64,000 nt of DNA from Streptomyces sp. XM4193 (GTDB taxonomy: Bacteria; Actinomycetota; Actinomycetes; Streptomycetales; Streptomycetaceae). Under the pieces are notes generated by a model. It worked only from the letters and a program-made list of their open reading frames with translations. It was not told the DNA's origin and did not search any database. Made by a program: the position numbers and the translations under genes. Numbering within the stretch: the first letter of the stretch is position 1; each line of letters begins with the position of its first letter. The stretch is taken from contig NZ_JALLGK010000001.1 of the NCBI RefSeq assembly GCF_023072595.1, positions 744,001 to 808,000 of the forward strand, read 5' to 3'. Positions 1 through 6,147 of this stretch are shown here, piece by piece.

Positions 1-1
1 C

Positions 2-367
2 GTCGAGAGCGCCTCGGACGACGTGGTCATCAGCCCCGTCGTCGACGCCGCGCACGGGGCGATGCTCTGGCCGGTGCGCAGCGACCCCGGCGTCACCGTG
101 GTGCGCCGCCGACTGACCGAGCCGCCCGCCGAGAACCCGGCGCGCATGTACGCCCACCCCGGACGGGAGTGGCTGGTCGTCCTCTCCGGCACCGCCGTAC
201 TGCTGCTGGGGAACCGGCGCCTTCGGGTCGAGACCAACCAGGCCGCCGAGTTCGCCACCATGCTGCCGCATGCCATCGGAGCCGAGGGTGGGCAACCGTG
301 CGAGATCCTCGGCATCTTCGACCGCGACGCCCACCGTGACCACACGCGCCGCAGCGAAAGCGTCTGA
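2..367 (+). CDS. C-terminal part of a cupin-domain transcriptional regulator (5' end outside window)
   Basis: The reading frame is open from the first bases of the window, so the true start lies upstream and only about 121 residues are seen. The visible part matches the small-molecule-binding cupin half of XRE/cupin regulators: the motif MYAHPGREWLVVLSGTAVLL, then a short strand-rich stretch and a histidine near the end (TMLPHAIGAEG). In that family the missing N-terminal part is a helix-turn-helix DNA-binding domain, so XRE-cupin identity is inferred from the cupin alone. A GTG at 23 is an in-frame internal codon, not a likely start. The protein ends with a polar tail (HRDHTRRSESV). No operon partner follows: the next gene is convergent. 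Confidence 0.72.
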   Translation, partial: VESASDDVVISPVVDAAHGAMLWPVRSDPGVTVVRRRLTEPPAENPARMYAHPGREWLVVLSGTAVLLLGNRRLRVETNQAAEFATMLPHAIGAEGGQPCEILGIFDRDAHRDHTRRSESV

Positions 368-461
368 ACTCGCGACCGGTGAGCGGCGGCGGGACGCGCC
401 CGCGTGCGACCGTACGCGTGCGGGCCCGTACGCGTACGCCTGGCCCGCGTCGTCGTGCGAA

Positions 462-929
462 CTACCGGCCCGTTCCCCTGCGTTCCGCCCGACGCCGCGC
501 GGCATCGTGCGCCGTGCGCAGCAGGGCCAGCGCCGACTCGTACGTGCGCGCCCCGGGATTGACGATCGACACCCACCCCTGCGCCCGGTACACCGGGTGT
601 GCGAAGACGACATCGGTGGCGGTGAAGTGCGCGGGCGCCGCGTCGGTGCGCGGGCTCTCGCCGGTCAGCTCGGTGAACAGCTCGGCGCCGACGCGGATGT
701 TCAGCCGTCGCCGGTCGGCGCGGTCGAGGTCGTTGGTGGTGTCACCGGGAAGGTTCTTGGTGACGACGGTCGCGTACGGCTGTTCGCGCTGTGGGACGCG
801 GCCGTCCGGCGCCCAGTAGAAGAAGTGGTCGCCCACTGCGATCTCGGGATACCCGTCGCCCGCCACGGGGGCGAGCTCCAGAACTCCGGGAAACGTGCGG
901 ACACTTTCGAGGATTCGGTCCATGCTCAT
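462..929 (-). CDS. DUF6194 family protein
   Basis: A 155-residue soluble protein starting MSMDRILESVRTF, with the conserved features of the DUF6194 family: GDHFFYWAPDGRVP near residue 35, then PYATVVTKNLPGD, and a C-terminal HPVYRAQGWVSIVNPG segment. Its biochemical role is unknown. It is not a membrane or secreted protein by inspection. It is transcribed away from the tandem-MerR gene that starts 39 bp to its right, so the two probably share a very compact divergent promoter, and the regulator may control this gene. Family assignment is fairly firm; function is not proposed. Confidence 0.75.
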   Translation of the reverse strand: MSMDRILESVRTFPGVLELAPVAGDGYPEIAVGDHFFYWAPDGRVPQREQPYATVVTKNLPGDTTNDLDRADRRRLNIRVGAELFTELTGESPRTDAAPAHFTATDVVFAHPVYRAQGWVSIVNPGARTYESALALLRTAHDAARRRAERRGTGR

Positions 930-968
930 GGTTCAAGCGTGTGCTTGAAGTGCCGGTGGAGGGTTGGG

Positions 969-1838
969 ATGAACCGATCGGACGCGGAGTCGGCCGCGCC
1001 GGAGAAGTGGATGAACACGTCGGCCGTGGCCGCCGCCTCCGGCTACTCGGTGCAGCAGGTGCGAAACCTGGAGGCGTGCGGCGTTCTCCCCGCCGCGCCC
1101 CGCGCGGAGAACGGCTACCGGCACTTCGCCGCCGTACACCTCCAAACCCTCCACGCGTACCGTGCGCTCGCCCTGGCGGTCGGCCCCGTCGCGGCCCGAA
1201 CGGCGATGCGCCGGCTCCGCGACCTGCCCCACGACCGGGGCGCCGCGTTGATCTGCGCCTTCCACGCCGGGCTCAACGAGGAACGCGAGCAGGCTCTCGC
1301 GGCCCGCCGCGCCCTGGAGACCATCAACGCCGAACCAGCGCACGACACCGGCCCCACGCACCACACCGGCCCCGCGGACGACCCCATGCACGGCACCGAC
1401 CCTGCGGACGACCCCATGCACGACACCGACCCTGCGGACGACTCCGCTGACGGCGGGGACGACTCCATGACCATCACGGAGCTGTCGCAGGCGCTCGGAG
1501 TCAGGCCGTCCACACTCCGCTTCTGGGAGTCGGCCGGACTGGTGGCGCCGCAACGGATCGCCACCCGTGCCGGCAGCGTCCGCCGCTACCACCTGCCCGC
1601 GATCCGGGAGGCCCGTATCACCGCGGCCCTGCGCGCCGCTGGCTACCGCGTCCCGGACGTACGCCGCGCCCTCACCGCGATTCGCGACCTCCACGACGTG
1701 CGCGACCCGCTCGCCGCACTCGACGCCCGACTGGACGCCATCGCCCACCGCTCCCTCACCCTCCTCCGCGCCGGCGCCCTCCTCGCCGACCTCCTCACCC
1801 CACCCGCCCCGACAACCCCACCTGGCCCGGTGGCGTAG
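969..1838 (+). CDS. Tandem MerR-type regulator (TioE-like)
   Basis: 289 residues with two MerR-type winged-helix domains in one chain. The first spans about residues 14-80 (SAVAAASGYSVQQVRNLEACGVLP, then NGYRHF). The second spans about residues 170-240 (ELSQALGVRPSTLRFWESAGLVAP, then VRRYH). This double-MerR layout is that of TioE-family regulators. The linker between them (about residues 125-165) is acidic and repetitive, a 10-residue unit rich in D, P, H and T repeated about three times. The ATG at 969 is chosen because it begins the first MerR domain; the open frame continues far upstream without homology. It is divergent from the DUF6194 gene. A dimer of this protein would carry four DNA-binding domains. 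Confidence 0.78.
   Translation: MNRSDAESAAPEKWMNTSAVAAASGYSVQQVRNLEACGVLPAAPRAENGYRHFAAVHLQTLHAYRALALAVGPVAARTAMRRLRDLPHDRGAALICAFHAGLNEEREQALAARRALETINAEPAHDTGPTHHTGPADDPMHGTDPADDPMHDTDPADDSADGGDDSMTITELSQALGVRPSTLRFWESAGLVAPQRIATRAGSVRRYHLPAIREARITAALRAAGYRVPDVRRALTAIRDLHDVRDPLAALDARLDAIAHRSLTLLRAGALLADLLTPPAPTTPPGPVA
1362..1442 (+). repeat. In-gene 30-bp tandem repeat (about 2.7 units)
   Basis: Units begin at about 1362, 1392 and 1422, each reading (A/G)CACCG(G/A)CCC(C/T)GCGGACGAC and then CCCATGCACG. They encode the acidic linker between the two MerR domains. The copies differ at only a few bases, so the linker length is likely to vary between strains. Confidence 0.8.
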
Positions 1839-2275
1839 GTGCTGCGGAACGCGCATTCCGTCGTACGCCTCGGCTGACCGTGGGCGCGCCGTTCCGGCTG
1901 TCGTACGGCGGGTTGACGGTTCGGGAGAACGGCTGGAACTGGACCGGTGGGCCCGGAAGTTGCCGACCGGGCCGGTCTGCCGGAGCCGCCGACAGAGCGG
2001 GGAATGGCCGGAACCAGTGCTTTCGGTGATCGACTGATCACCGACTGTCGGCGTCGTGTGCTCTCATGCGGGGTGGTCGTGCTCTGTGGCAACTGTCGGA
2101 ATTCGAGGGGGACTTGAGGGATGGAACACCGTACGAACGCCTCCGCGCCCGGCGGCGCCACCCGTCGTGCGGTCGGCCGGCCGCCGGTGATCGGCCGGGG
2201 CTGTGGTCGGTGCGCGAGTCAACTCTCCTGGCCTGTGGTCGCGTTGCTCTCCGCCGTCCGATGGAGGACCGTTCG
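1839..2275. other. Intergenic stretch, no convincing gene
   Basis: About 440 bp between the tandem-MerR gene and a small membrane-protein gene. Short frames cross it on both strands but none has a plausible start, ribosome site or recognisable motif. An ATG at 2261 is in frame with the following small gene, but the GGAGG just after it points to the later start at 2276. Confidence 0.55.
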
Positions 2276-2485
2276 ATGACCCTGAACCTCAACCTGGCCG
2301 TCCTGTTGGCCGTCGTCCTCGTCATCCTGCTTCGCCGAAGGGTGGCGCCGCGCAAGAAGGCCGACCAGTACGGGGTGGTGTTCGCGGCCCTGCTCTTCGG
2401 CATCCTGATCGCCCCGACCGACCTCGGGCAGACCGTTCTTTCCACGGTCGGCCAGGTCCTCACCGTCGCCGAGCCCGGCGAGTAG
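2276..2485 (+). CDS. Small membrane protein (69 aa)
   Basis: A 69-residue protein with two hydrophobic segments. Residues 3-20 (LNLNLAVLLAVVLVILL) are followed by a basic patch RRRVAPRKK, then a second segment around residues 33-46 (GVVFAALLFGILIAP). The basic loop between them predicts both ends outside and the loop in the cytoplasm. The start is set by GGAGG at 2263-2267, eight bases before the ATG. Small proteins of this shape are common beside Streptomyces mobile elements and integrated plasmids, but no function is known. The gene lies immediately left of a tRNA-Ser-like scar. Confidence 0.6.
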   Translation: MTLNLNLAVLLAVVLVILLRRRVAPRKKADQYGVVFAALLFGILIAPTDLGQTVLSTVGQVLTVAEPGE

Positions 2486-2540
2486 GGCGCCGTGGCGGGA
2501 CGCCGGCTGAGGTCCGGCCGCGCGTGCGGGCGGGGCTACT

Positions 2541-2600
2541 GTCAACAGCACGGCGAGGCTGTGGCGGCGGGATCCGAACTCGTGACGGTGTGAAGCCGCC
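2541..2600 (-). repeat. Degenerate copy of tRNA-Ser(GGA) 3' end (probable old attachment site)
   Basis: On the + strand this reads CAACAG, CGGCGAGGCTGTGGCGG, then GATCCGAACTCGTGACGGTGTGAA. It lines up with the complement of the 3' end and T-arm of the intact tRNA-Ser(GGA) at 14251-14338 and a few bases of its downstream flank. About 22 of 25 bases match across the T-arm part. Only the 3' portion is present, as expected for an attachment-site scar, and orientation is the same as the intact tRNA. Confidence 0.65.
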
Positions 2601-2680
2601 ACGCGGACCGACGGACCGACGGACGGACGGCCCGGCTCGGGCCGGGTGGGCACGGCGACGCTCGCGTTCGCGCTCTGCCG

Positions 2681-3298
2681 TCAGTGGGGCTCCGGTGGGC
2701 GGGCGCCTCGCAGGAACTGTGTCACCGCGGTGTCCACGAGTCCTTCGAGTCGTCCCGGCTCGATCATCCCGCTGTTGTACATGGACGTGATGCCCAGCAC
2801 GGTGGCGTAGATGACGAGGCCGATGGCCTCCGGGTCGCCCTGCTCCAACTCCCCGCGCGCCTGGCCCTCTTCGATCAGGTCGCCGATCTGTCCGAACGCG
2901 GCTGCCGCGGCCTCGGCGACGGCGGTCGCCCCCGGGCGGTGCTTGCTGGAGTTCATGAGCCCGGCCAGTGCGGCGTTCTCGGTCGCGAACCGAACGTAGG
3001 CCGATGCGAACGCGTGCAGGTGGGCGGGGAGATCACCCTCGTCGTCGATCTCGTCCACCGCGGCGCGCAGTGTCGCGCCCAGTCGGACGAATCCCGACTC
3101 GGCGAGGGCGTCGAGCAGTGCGCGGCGGTCCGCGAAGTGCCGGCGGGGTGCCGCGTGGCTCACGCCGACGTCCCGTGCCAGGTCCCGCAGGGAGAGCTGC
3201 TCGACCCCGTGTTTCCGCAGGTTGCGCTCGGCCGCTTCGAGCAGCTCCGTGCGGAGGTTCCCGTGGTGGTAGGGCCGCTGCTGGGTGGTGTCAGGCAT
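2681..3298 (-). CDS. TetR/AcrR family transcriptional regulator
   Basis: 205 residues. The N-terminal helix-turn-helix (about residues 9-56) has YHHGNLRTELLEAAERNL, LSLRDLARDVGVSHAAPRRHF and DRRALLDALA, typical of TetR proteins. The C-terminal ligand domain (about 80-200) resembles the WHG type, with LGITSMYNSGMIEPGRLEGLVD. It is divergent from the short-chain dehydrogenase at 3364, with a 33-bp imperfect palindrome in the 65-bp gap, so it very probably represses both itself and the rightward three-gene operon until a ligand binds. The ligand is unknown; a substrate or product of the two dehydrogenases is the simplest guess. Confidence 0.88.
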   Translation of the reverse strand: MPDTTQQRPYHHGNLRTELLEAAERNLRKHGVEQLSLRDLARDVGVSHAAPRRHFADRRALLDALAESGFVRLGATLRAAVDEIDDEGDLPAHLHAFASAYVRFATENAALAGLMNSSKHRPGATAVAEAAAAAFGQIGDLIEEGQARGELEQGDPEAIGLVIYATVLGITSMYNSGMIEPGRLEGLVDTAVTQFLRGARPPEPH

Positions 3299-3321
3299 GG
3301 GGTCAGCCTACTCAGCGCGAT

Positions 3322-3354
3322 GTTGCCATTGACTACAATGTTGACGATGGCTAC
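3322..3354. promoter_or_regulatory. Imperfect palindrome, probable TetR operator over a promoter
   Basis: A 33-bp imperfect palindrome running from GTTGCCATTGACTAC to GTTGACGATGGCTAC, with about 25 of 33 positions self-complementary and outer arms GCCAT/ATGGC. A TTGACT (3329-3334) followed after 17 bp by TACTCT (3352-3357) gives a plausible sigma-70-type promoter for the rightward genes. A repressor sitting here would cover it. The -10 is only 7 bases from the ATG at 3364, implying a very short leader or leaderless mRNA. Confidence 0.65.
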
Positions 3355-3363
3355 TCTCAAGTC

Positions 3364-4269
3364 ATGTCCAGATTCTCCCTCGCCGACATTCCCGACCTGA
3401 CCGGCCGCACCGCCGTCGTCACCGGCGCGAACAGCGGAATCGGGCTCGTCACCGCCCGCGTTCTCGCCGAGCGCGGTGCGCGGGTTGTCCTGGCCGTGCG
3501 CGATCCGCGGAAGGGGGAAGCGGCGGCGGCGACCATGACGGGCTCCGTCCGGGTCCGCACCCTCGATCTCGCCGACCTCTCCTCCGTACGGGCGTTCACC
3601 CGCGAACTGCCGGGCCCCGTAGACCTGTTGATCAACAACGCCGGACTCTCACTGGGGCCGCTCTCCCGGACGGCGGACGGATTCGAGCTGCAGCTCGGTA
3701 CCAACCACCTGGGCCACTTCGCGCTCACGAACCTGCTCCTGCCGCGTGTCAGAGGACGAGTGGTCACCGTGGCCTCGCTCGGCCACCGGATCGGCTCGCT
3801 GGACTTCTCCGATCTCCAGTGGGAACGCAGGCCGTACAAGCCCAACGCCGCCTACACGCAGTCCAAGCTGGCCAATCTCCTGTTCGCCGCCGAACTCCAG
3901 CGTCGGCTCGCCGGCGCGGGATCACGCGTCATCTCGACGGCCGCGCACCCGGGCATCTCCTCGACGAATCTGATGCGCGCGGAGGCAGGGCCCTCCCTCG
4001 GCTTCCGTGTCGAGAAGTTCCTCGTCGGGCTCATCGCCCACAGCGCCGAGGACGGCGCGCTGCCCACGCTCTGCGCCGCCACCGCGGACCTCCCCGGAGA
4101 CAGCTACGTCGGCCCCAGCCGGCTGTGGGGGATGCGCGGCGCGCCGACGCTGGTCGGTCGGGCAGCCCGAGCGCGCGACCTCGCCGCGGCACGGCGGCTG
4201 TGGCAGGTGTCGGAGGAGCTGACCGGCACCCGCTTCCCGCTCGACGAACCCGCGACCACCACCTCCTGA
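3364..4269 (+). CDS. Short-chain dehydrogenase/reductase (retinol-dehydrogenase-like)
   Basis: 301 residues with a classical Rossmann NAD(P) site near the N-terminus (VVTGANSGIGLV), a downstream DLADLSS, LINNAG, and the catalytic YxxxK in AAYTQSKLANLL. Length and the HPGISSTNLM stretch resemble the light-oxidoreductase group of SDRs that act on aldehydes, ketones or steroid-like alcohols. The ATG at 3364 is chosen because it begins the conserved core (SRFSLADIPDLTGRTAVV). First gene of a probable three-gene operon with another SDR (12 bp gap) and a SnoaL-like protein. Exact substrate cannot be told. Confidence 0.85.
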   Translation: MSRFSLADIPDLTGRTAVVTGANSGIGLVTARVLAERGARVVLAVRDPRKGEAAAATMTGSVRVRTLDLADLSSVRAFTRELPGPVDLLINNAGLSLGPLSRTADGFELQLGTNHLGHFALTNLLLPRVRGRVVTVASLGHRIGSLDFSDLQWERRPYKPNAAYTQSKLANLLFAAELQRRLAGAGSRVISTAAHPGISSTNLMRAEAGPSLGFRVEKFLVGLIAHSAEDGALPTLCAATADLPGDSYVGPSRLWGMRGAPTLVGRAARARDLAAARRLWQVSEELTGTRFPLDEPATTTS

Positions 4270-4281
4270 AAGGCCGCCACG

Positions 4282-5244
4282 GTGATACGTCCACCGAAAT
4301 ACAAGCGGAAGAGAACCCGCAAGCCGCACGAACTCGTCGTCGTCACCGGTGCTTCGACCGGCATCGGAGCGGCGACCGCCAAGGCCCTCGCCGCCCAGGG
4401 GCACCACGTGCTCGCCGGAGTGCGCAGCGCCGCCGAGGCGGACGCCGTCCGGGCCGACGACATCGAACCGATCACCCTGGACATCACTGTCCCGGAACAC
4501 ATCGAAGCCCTCGCCCGGCGCATCGCCGACGACCCCGAGCAGCGCGCTCTGCGCATCCTGGTCAACAACGCGGGCATCGAGATCAACGCTCCCGTCGAGG
4601 TGCTCCCACTTGCCCTGTGGCGCGAGCAGTTCGAGGTGAACCTCTTCGGACACATCGCTGTCATCCAGAAGCTCCTGCCGTTCCTCCGGCGGAGCCGCGG
4701 CAGGATCGTCAACATCAGTTCCGTGGGCGGGGTGGCGGCGCTGCCCGTCTTCGGGGCGTACGCGGGAACCAAGTTCGCCCTCGAAGCAGCGAGCGACTCG
4801 CTGCGCCGCGAGGTCTCGACGCACGGAGTGCAGGTGGTCGTCGTCCAGCCGGGCGGCGTCCGGACCGAGATGGCCGCCCGCAGCGGTGACATCTCCCTCG
4901 AACTCGCGGCCGCGATGAGCCTCGAACACCAACGTCTCTACGGCGGCCTCGTCGACGCGACCGTGGCCTCCAACGCGGCCTTCCTCCAGCGTGCGCTGTC
5001 CGCGGAGAAGGCGGGGAACAAGATCGCCAGGGTGGCGACCACGCCCCGCCCCCGCGCCCGCTACACCCTCGGCACGGACGCCGCCTTCATCGTTCCCCTC
5101 GCGCGATTCCTGCCGGCCCGGCTGATGGACGCCGTCCTCACCAGGAGCCACCGGCCCCGGAATCCGGAGCCCACCTCGGCGCCCGAGCCGATGTCCACAC
5201 CCGCATCCGAGCCCGCCCACGGACCCACCGGGAACCCTTCATGA
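4282..5244 (+). CDS. Short-chain dehydrogenase/reductase
   Basis: 320 residues, GTG start 12 bp after the previous stop. The basic N-terminal tail (RPPKYKRKRTRKPH) precedes the cofactor site VVVTGASTGIGAAT. ILVNNAG, NISSVGG and the active-site FGAYAGTKFALEA follow. The shape is that of a classical SDR of the oxidoreductase/estradiol-dehydrogenase-like type. The C-terminal 30 residues are proline/serine/glutamate-rich and probably disordered. It overlaps the next gene by the ATGA stop-start, so translation is coupled. Two unlike SDRs plus a SnoaL fold in one TetR-controlled operon suggests a small catabolic or detoxification pathway. Confidence 0.85.
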   Translation: MIRPPKYKRKRTRKPHELVVVTGASTGIGAATAKALAAQGHHVLAGVRSAAEADAVRADDIEPITLDITVPEHIEALARRIADDPEQRALRILVNNAGIEINAPVEVLPLALWREQFEVNLFGHIAVIQKLLPFLRRSRGRIVNISSVGGVAALPVFGAYAGTKFALEAASDSLRREVSTHGVQVVVVQPGGVRTEMAARSGDISLELAAAMSLEHQRLYGGLVDATVASNAAFLQRALSAEKAGNKIARVATTPRPRARYTLGTDAAFIVPLARFLPARLMDAVLTRSHRPRNPEPTSAPEPMSTPASEPAHGPTGNPS

Positions 5245-5702
5245 GCACCCTCGCCGACCGCATCGAACTGATCGAACTGATGGGCCGCTACGCCGACATC
5301 GCCGATCTCAAGGACTTCACCCGGCGCCCGTACCTCGTCCACAGCGATTCGGTGACCCTCGACTTCTCCTCGGTCGTCGACATGCCGCCCATGACCGTGC
5401 CGCTCGACGAGTACGTACAGGCGCTGGGTCAGGCCTTCGCCCCGTTCGCCGCCACCCACCACTGCGTCACCGGCCACGTGGTCGAGATCGACGGCGACCG
5501 CGCGACCATCCACGCGCACGTCCGCGCCGAACACTGGGTGCCGGAGGAGCGGGCGGAGGGCGGACCGGACCGATGGCTCGTCGTCGGCTTCTACGACAAC
5601 GAGGCCGTCCGGACACCGCACGGCTGGCGCCTCAGCAGTGTCAAGCTCACCGCCACCCACCAGGAGAACGCGCACCTGGCAGCCCCCGCCCCTACCACCT
5701 GA
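5241..5702 (+). CDS. SnoaL-like / nuclear transport factor 2 fold protein
   Basis: 153 residues. The N-terminal helix ADRIELIELMGRYADIAD, then DSVTLDFSSVVDMPPMTVPLDEYVQAL, HHCVTGHVVEIDGDRATIHAHVRAEHW and a final GWRLSSVKLTATH strand match SnoaL-like NTF2-fold proteins. Members act as polyketide cyclases, isomerases, hydratases or as non-catalytic ligand binders, so the fold does not fix the reaction. It is translationally coupled (4-bp overlap) to the SDR upstream and is the last gene of the TetR-controlled operon. Confidence 0.8.
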   Translation: MSTLADRIELIELMGRYADIADLKDFTRRPYLVHSDSVTLDFSSVVDMPPMTVPLDEYVQALGQAFAPFAATHHCVTGHVVEIDGDRATIHAHVRAEHWVPEERAEGGPDRWLVVGFYDNEAVRTPHGWRLSSVKLTATHQENAHLAAPAPTT

Positions 5703-6147
5703 CCCGGCGGCCCCGCCCCGATTGCCTGACCCGGCAGGTCGGGCCGCAGGCTGGTCGACGGGTCGACGGACGTACACCGGGGAACGATCAACGAACGCGG
5801 CCCGACGCGGGTTGCCTCCGAAGGAGGACCCGTCCGCCTGACTTGGGCCGCACCACGACGGACGAAGGTCCCGGTTGCTTGCGCGTCCGGGACCATCGTC
5901 AACAGGTGCGGTGAGGCAGTGGCGGAGAAGCGGGGATGGGGCTCGCAAGAGCGTACGTGTGCCGACCGCCCGTCAGGTCGGACTGCCCCGGCACTTACGG
6001 TGAACCGGGCCGTCTGTTCACGGACCCACTCCGAGCGCCCGCCCCGGCCGGCCCTGAGCGGGCAGGGCCGGCCACTGTGGCGCCATGGCGCTGGGCGGCC
6101 AGGAGCGCGCGGATCCGCGCGGGGCCCGAGGCTGTGGGGCAGAGGTG
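5703..6147. other. Intergenic stretch with a second tRNA-like scar
   Basis: About 445 bp between two convergent genes. No credible gene is seen. It contains a perfect 8-bp stem (GGTCCCGG at about 5862 with CCGGGACC at about 5887) just before the tRNA-like scar, mirroring the terminator hairpin that flanks the intact tRNA-Ser. The rest is featureless GC-rich DNA. Confidence 0.55.
5898..5932 (-). repeat. Second, more decayed tRNA-Ser 3'-end scar
   Basis: GTCAACAG, GCGGTGAGGCAGTGGCGGAG matches the bases at the CCA end of tRNA-Ser and its downstream flank (14231-14258: TTAACAG, CGGTGAGGCTGTGGCGGAG). The similarity stops after the acceptor stem. Same orientation as the scar at 2541 and as the intact tRNA. 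Confidence 0.5.
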
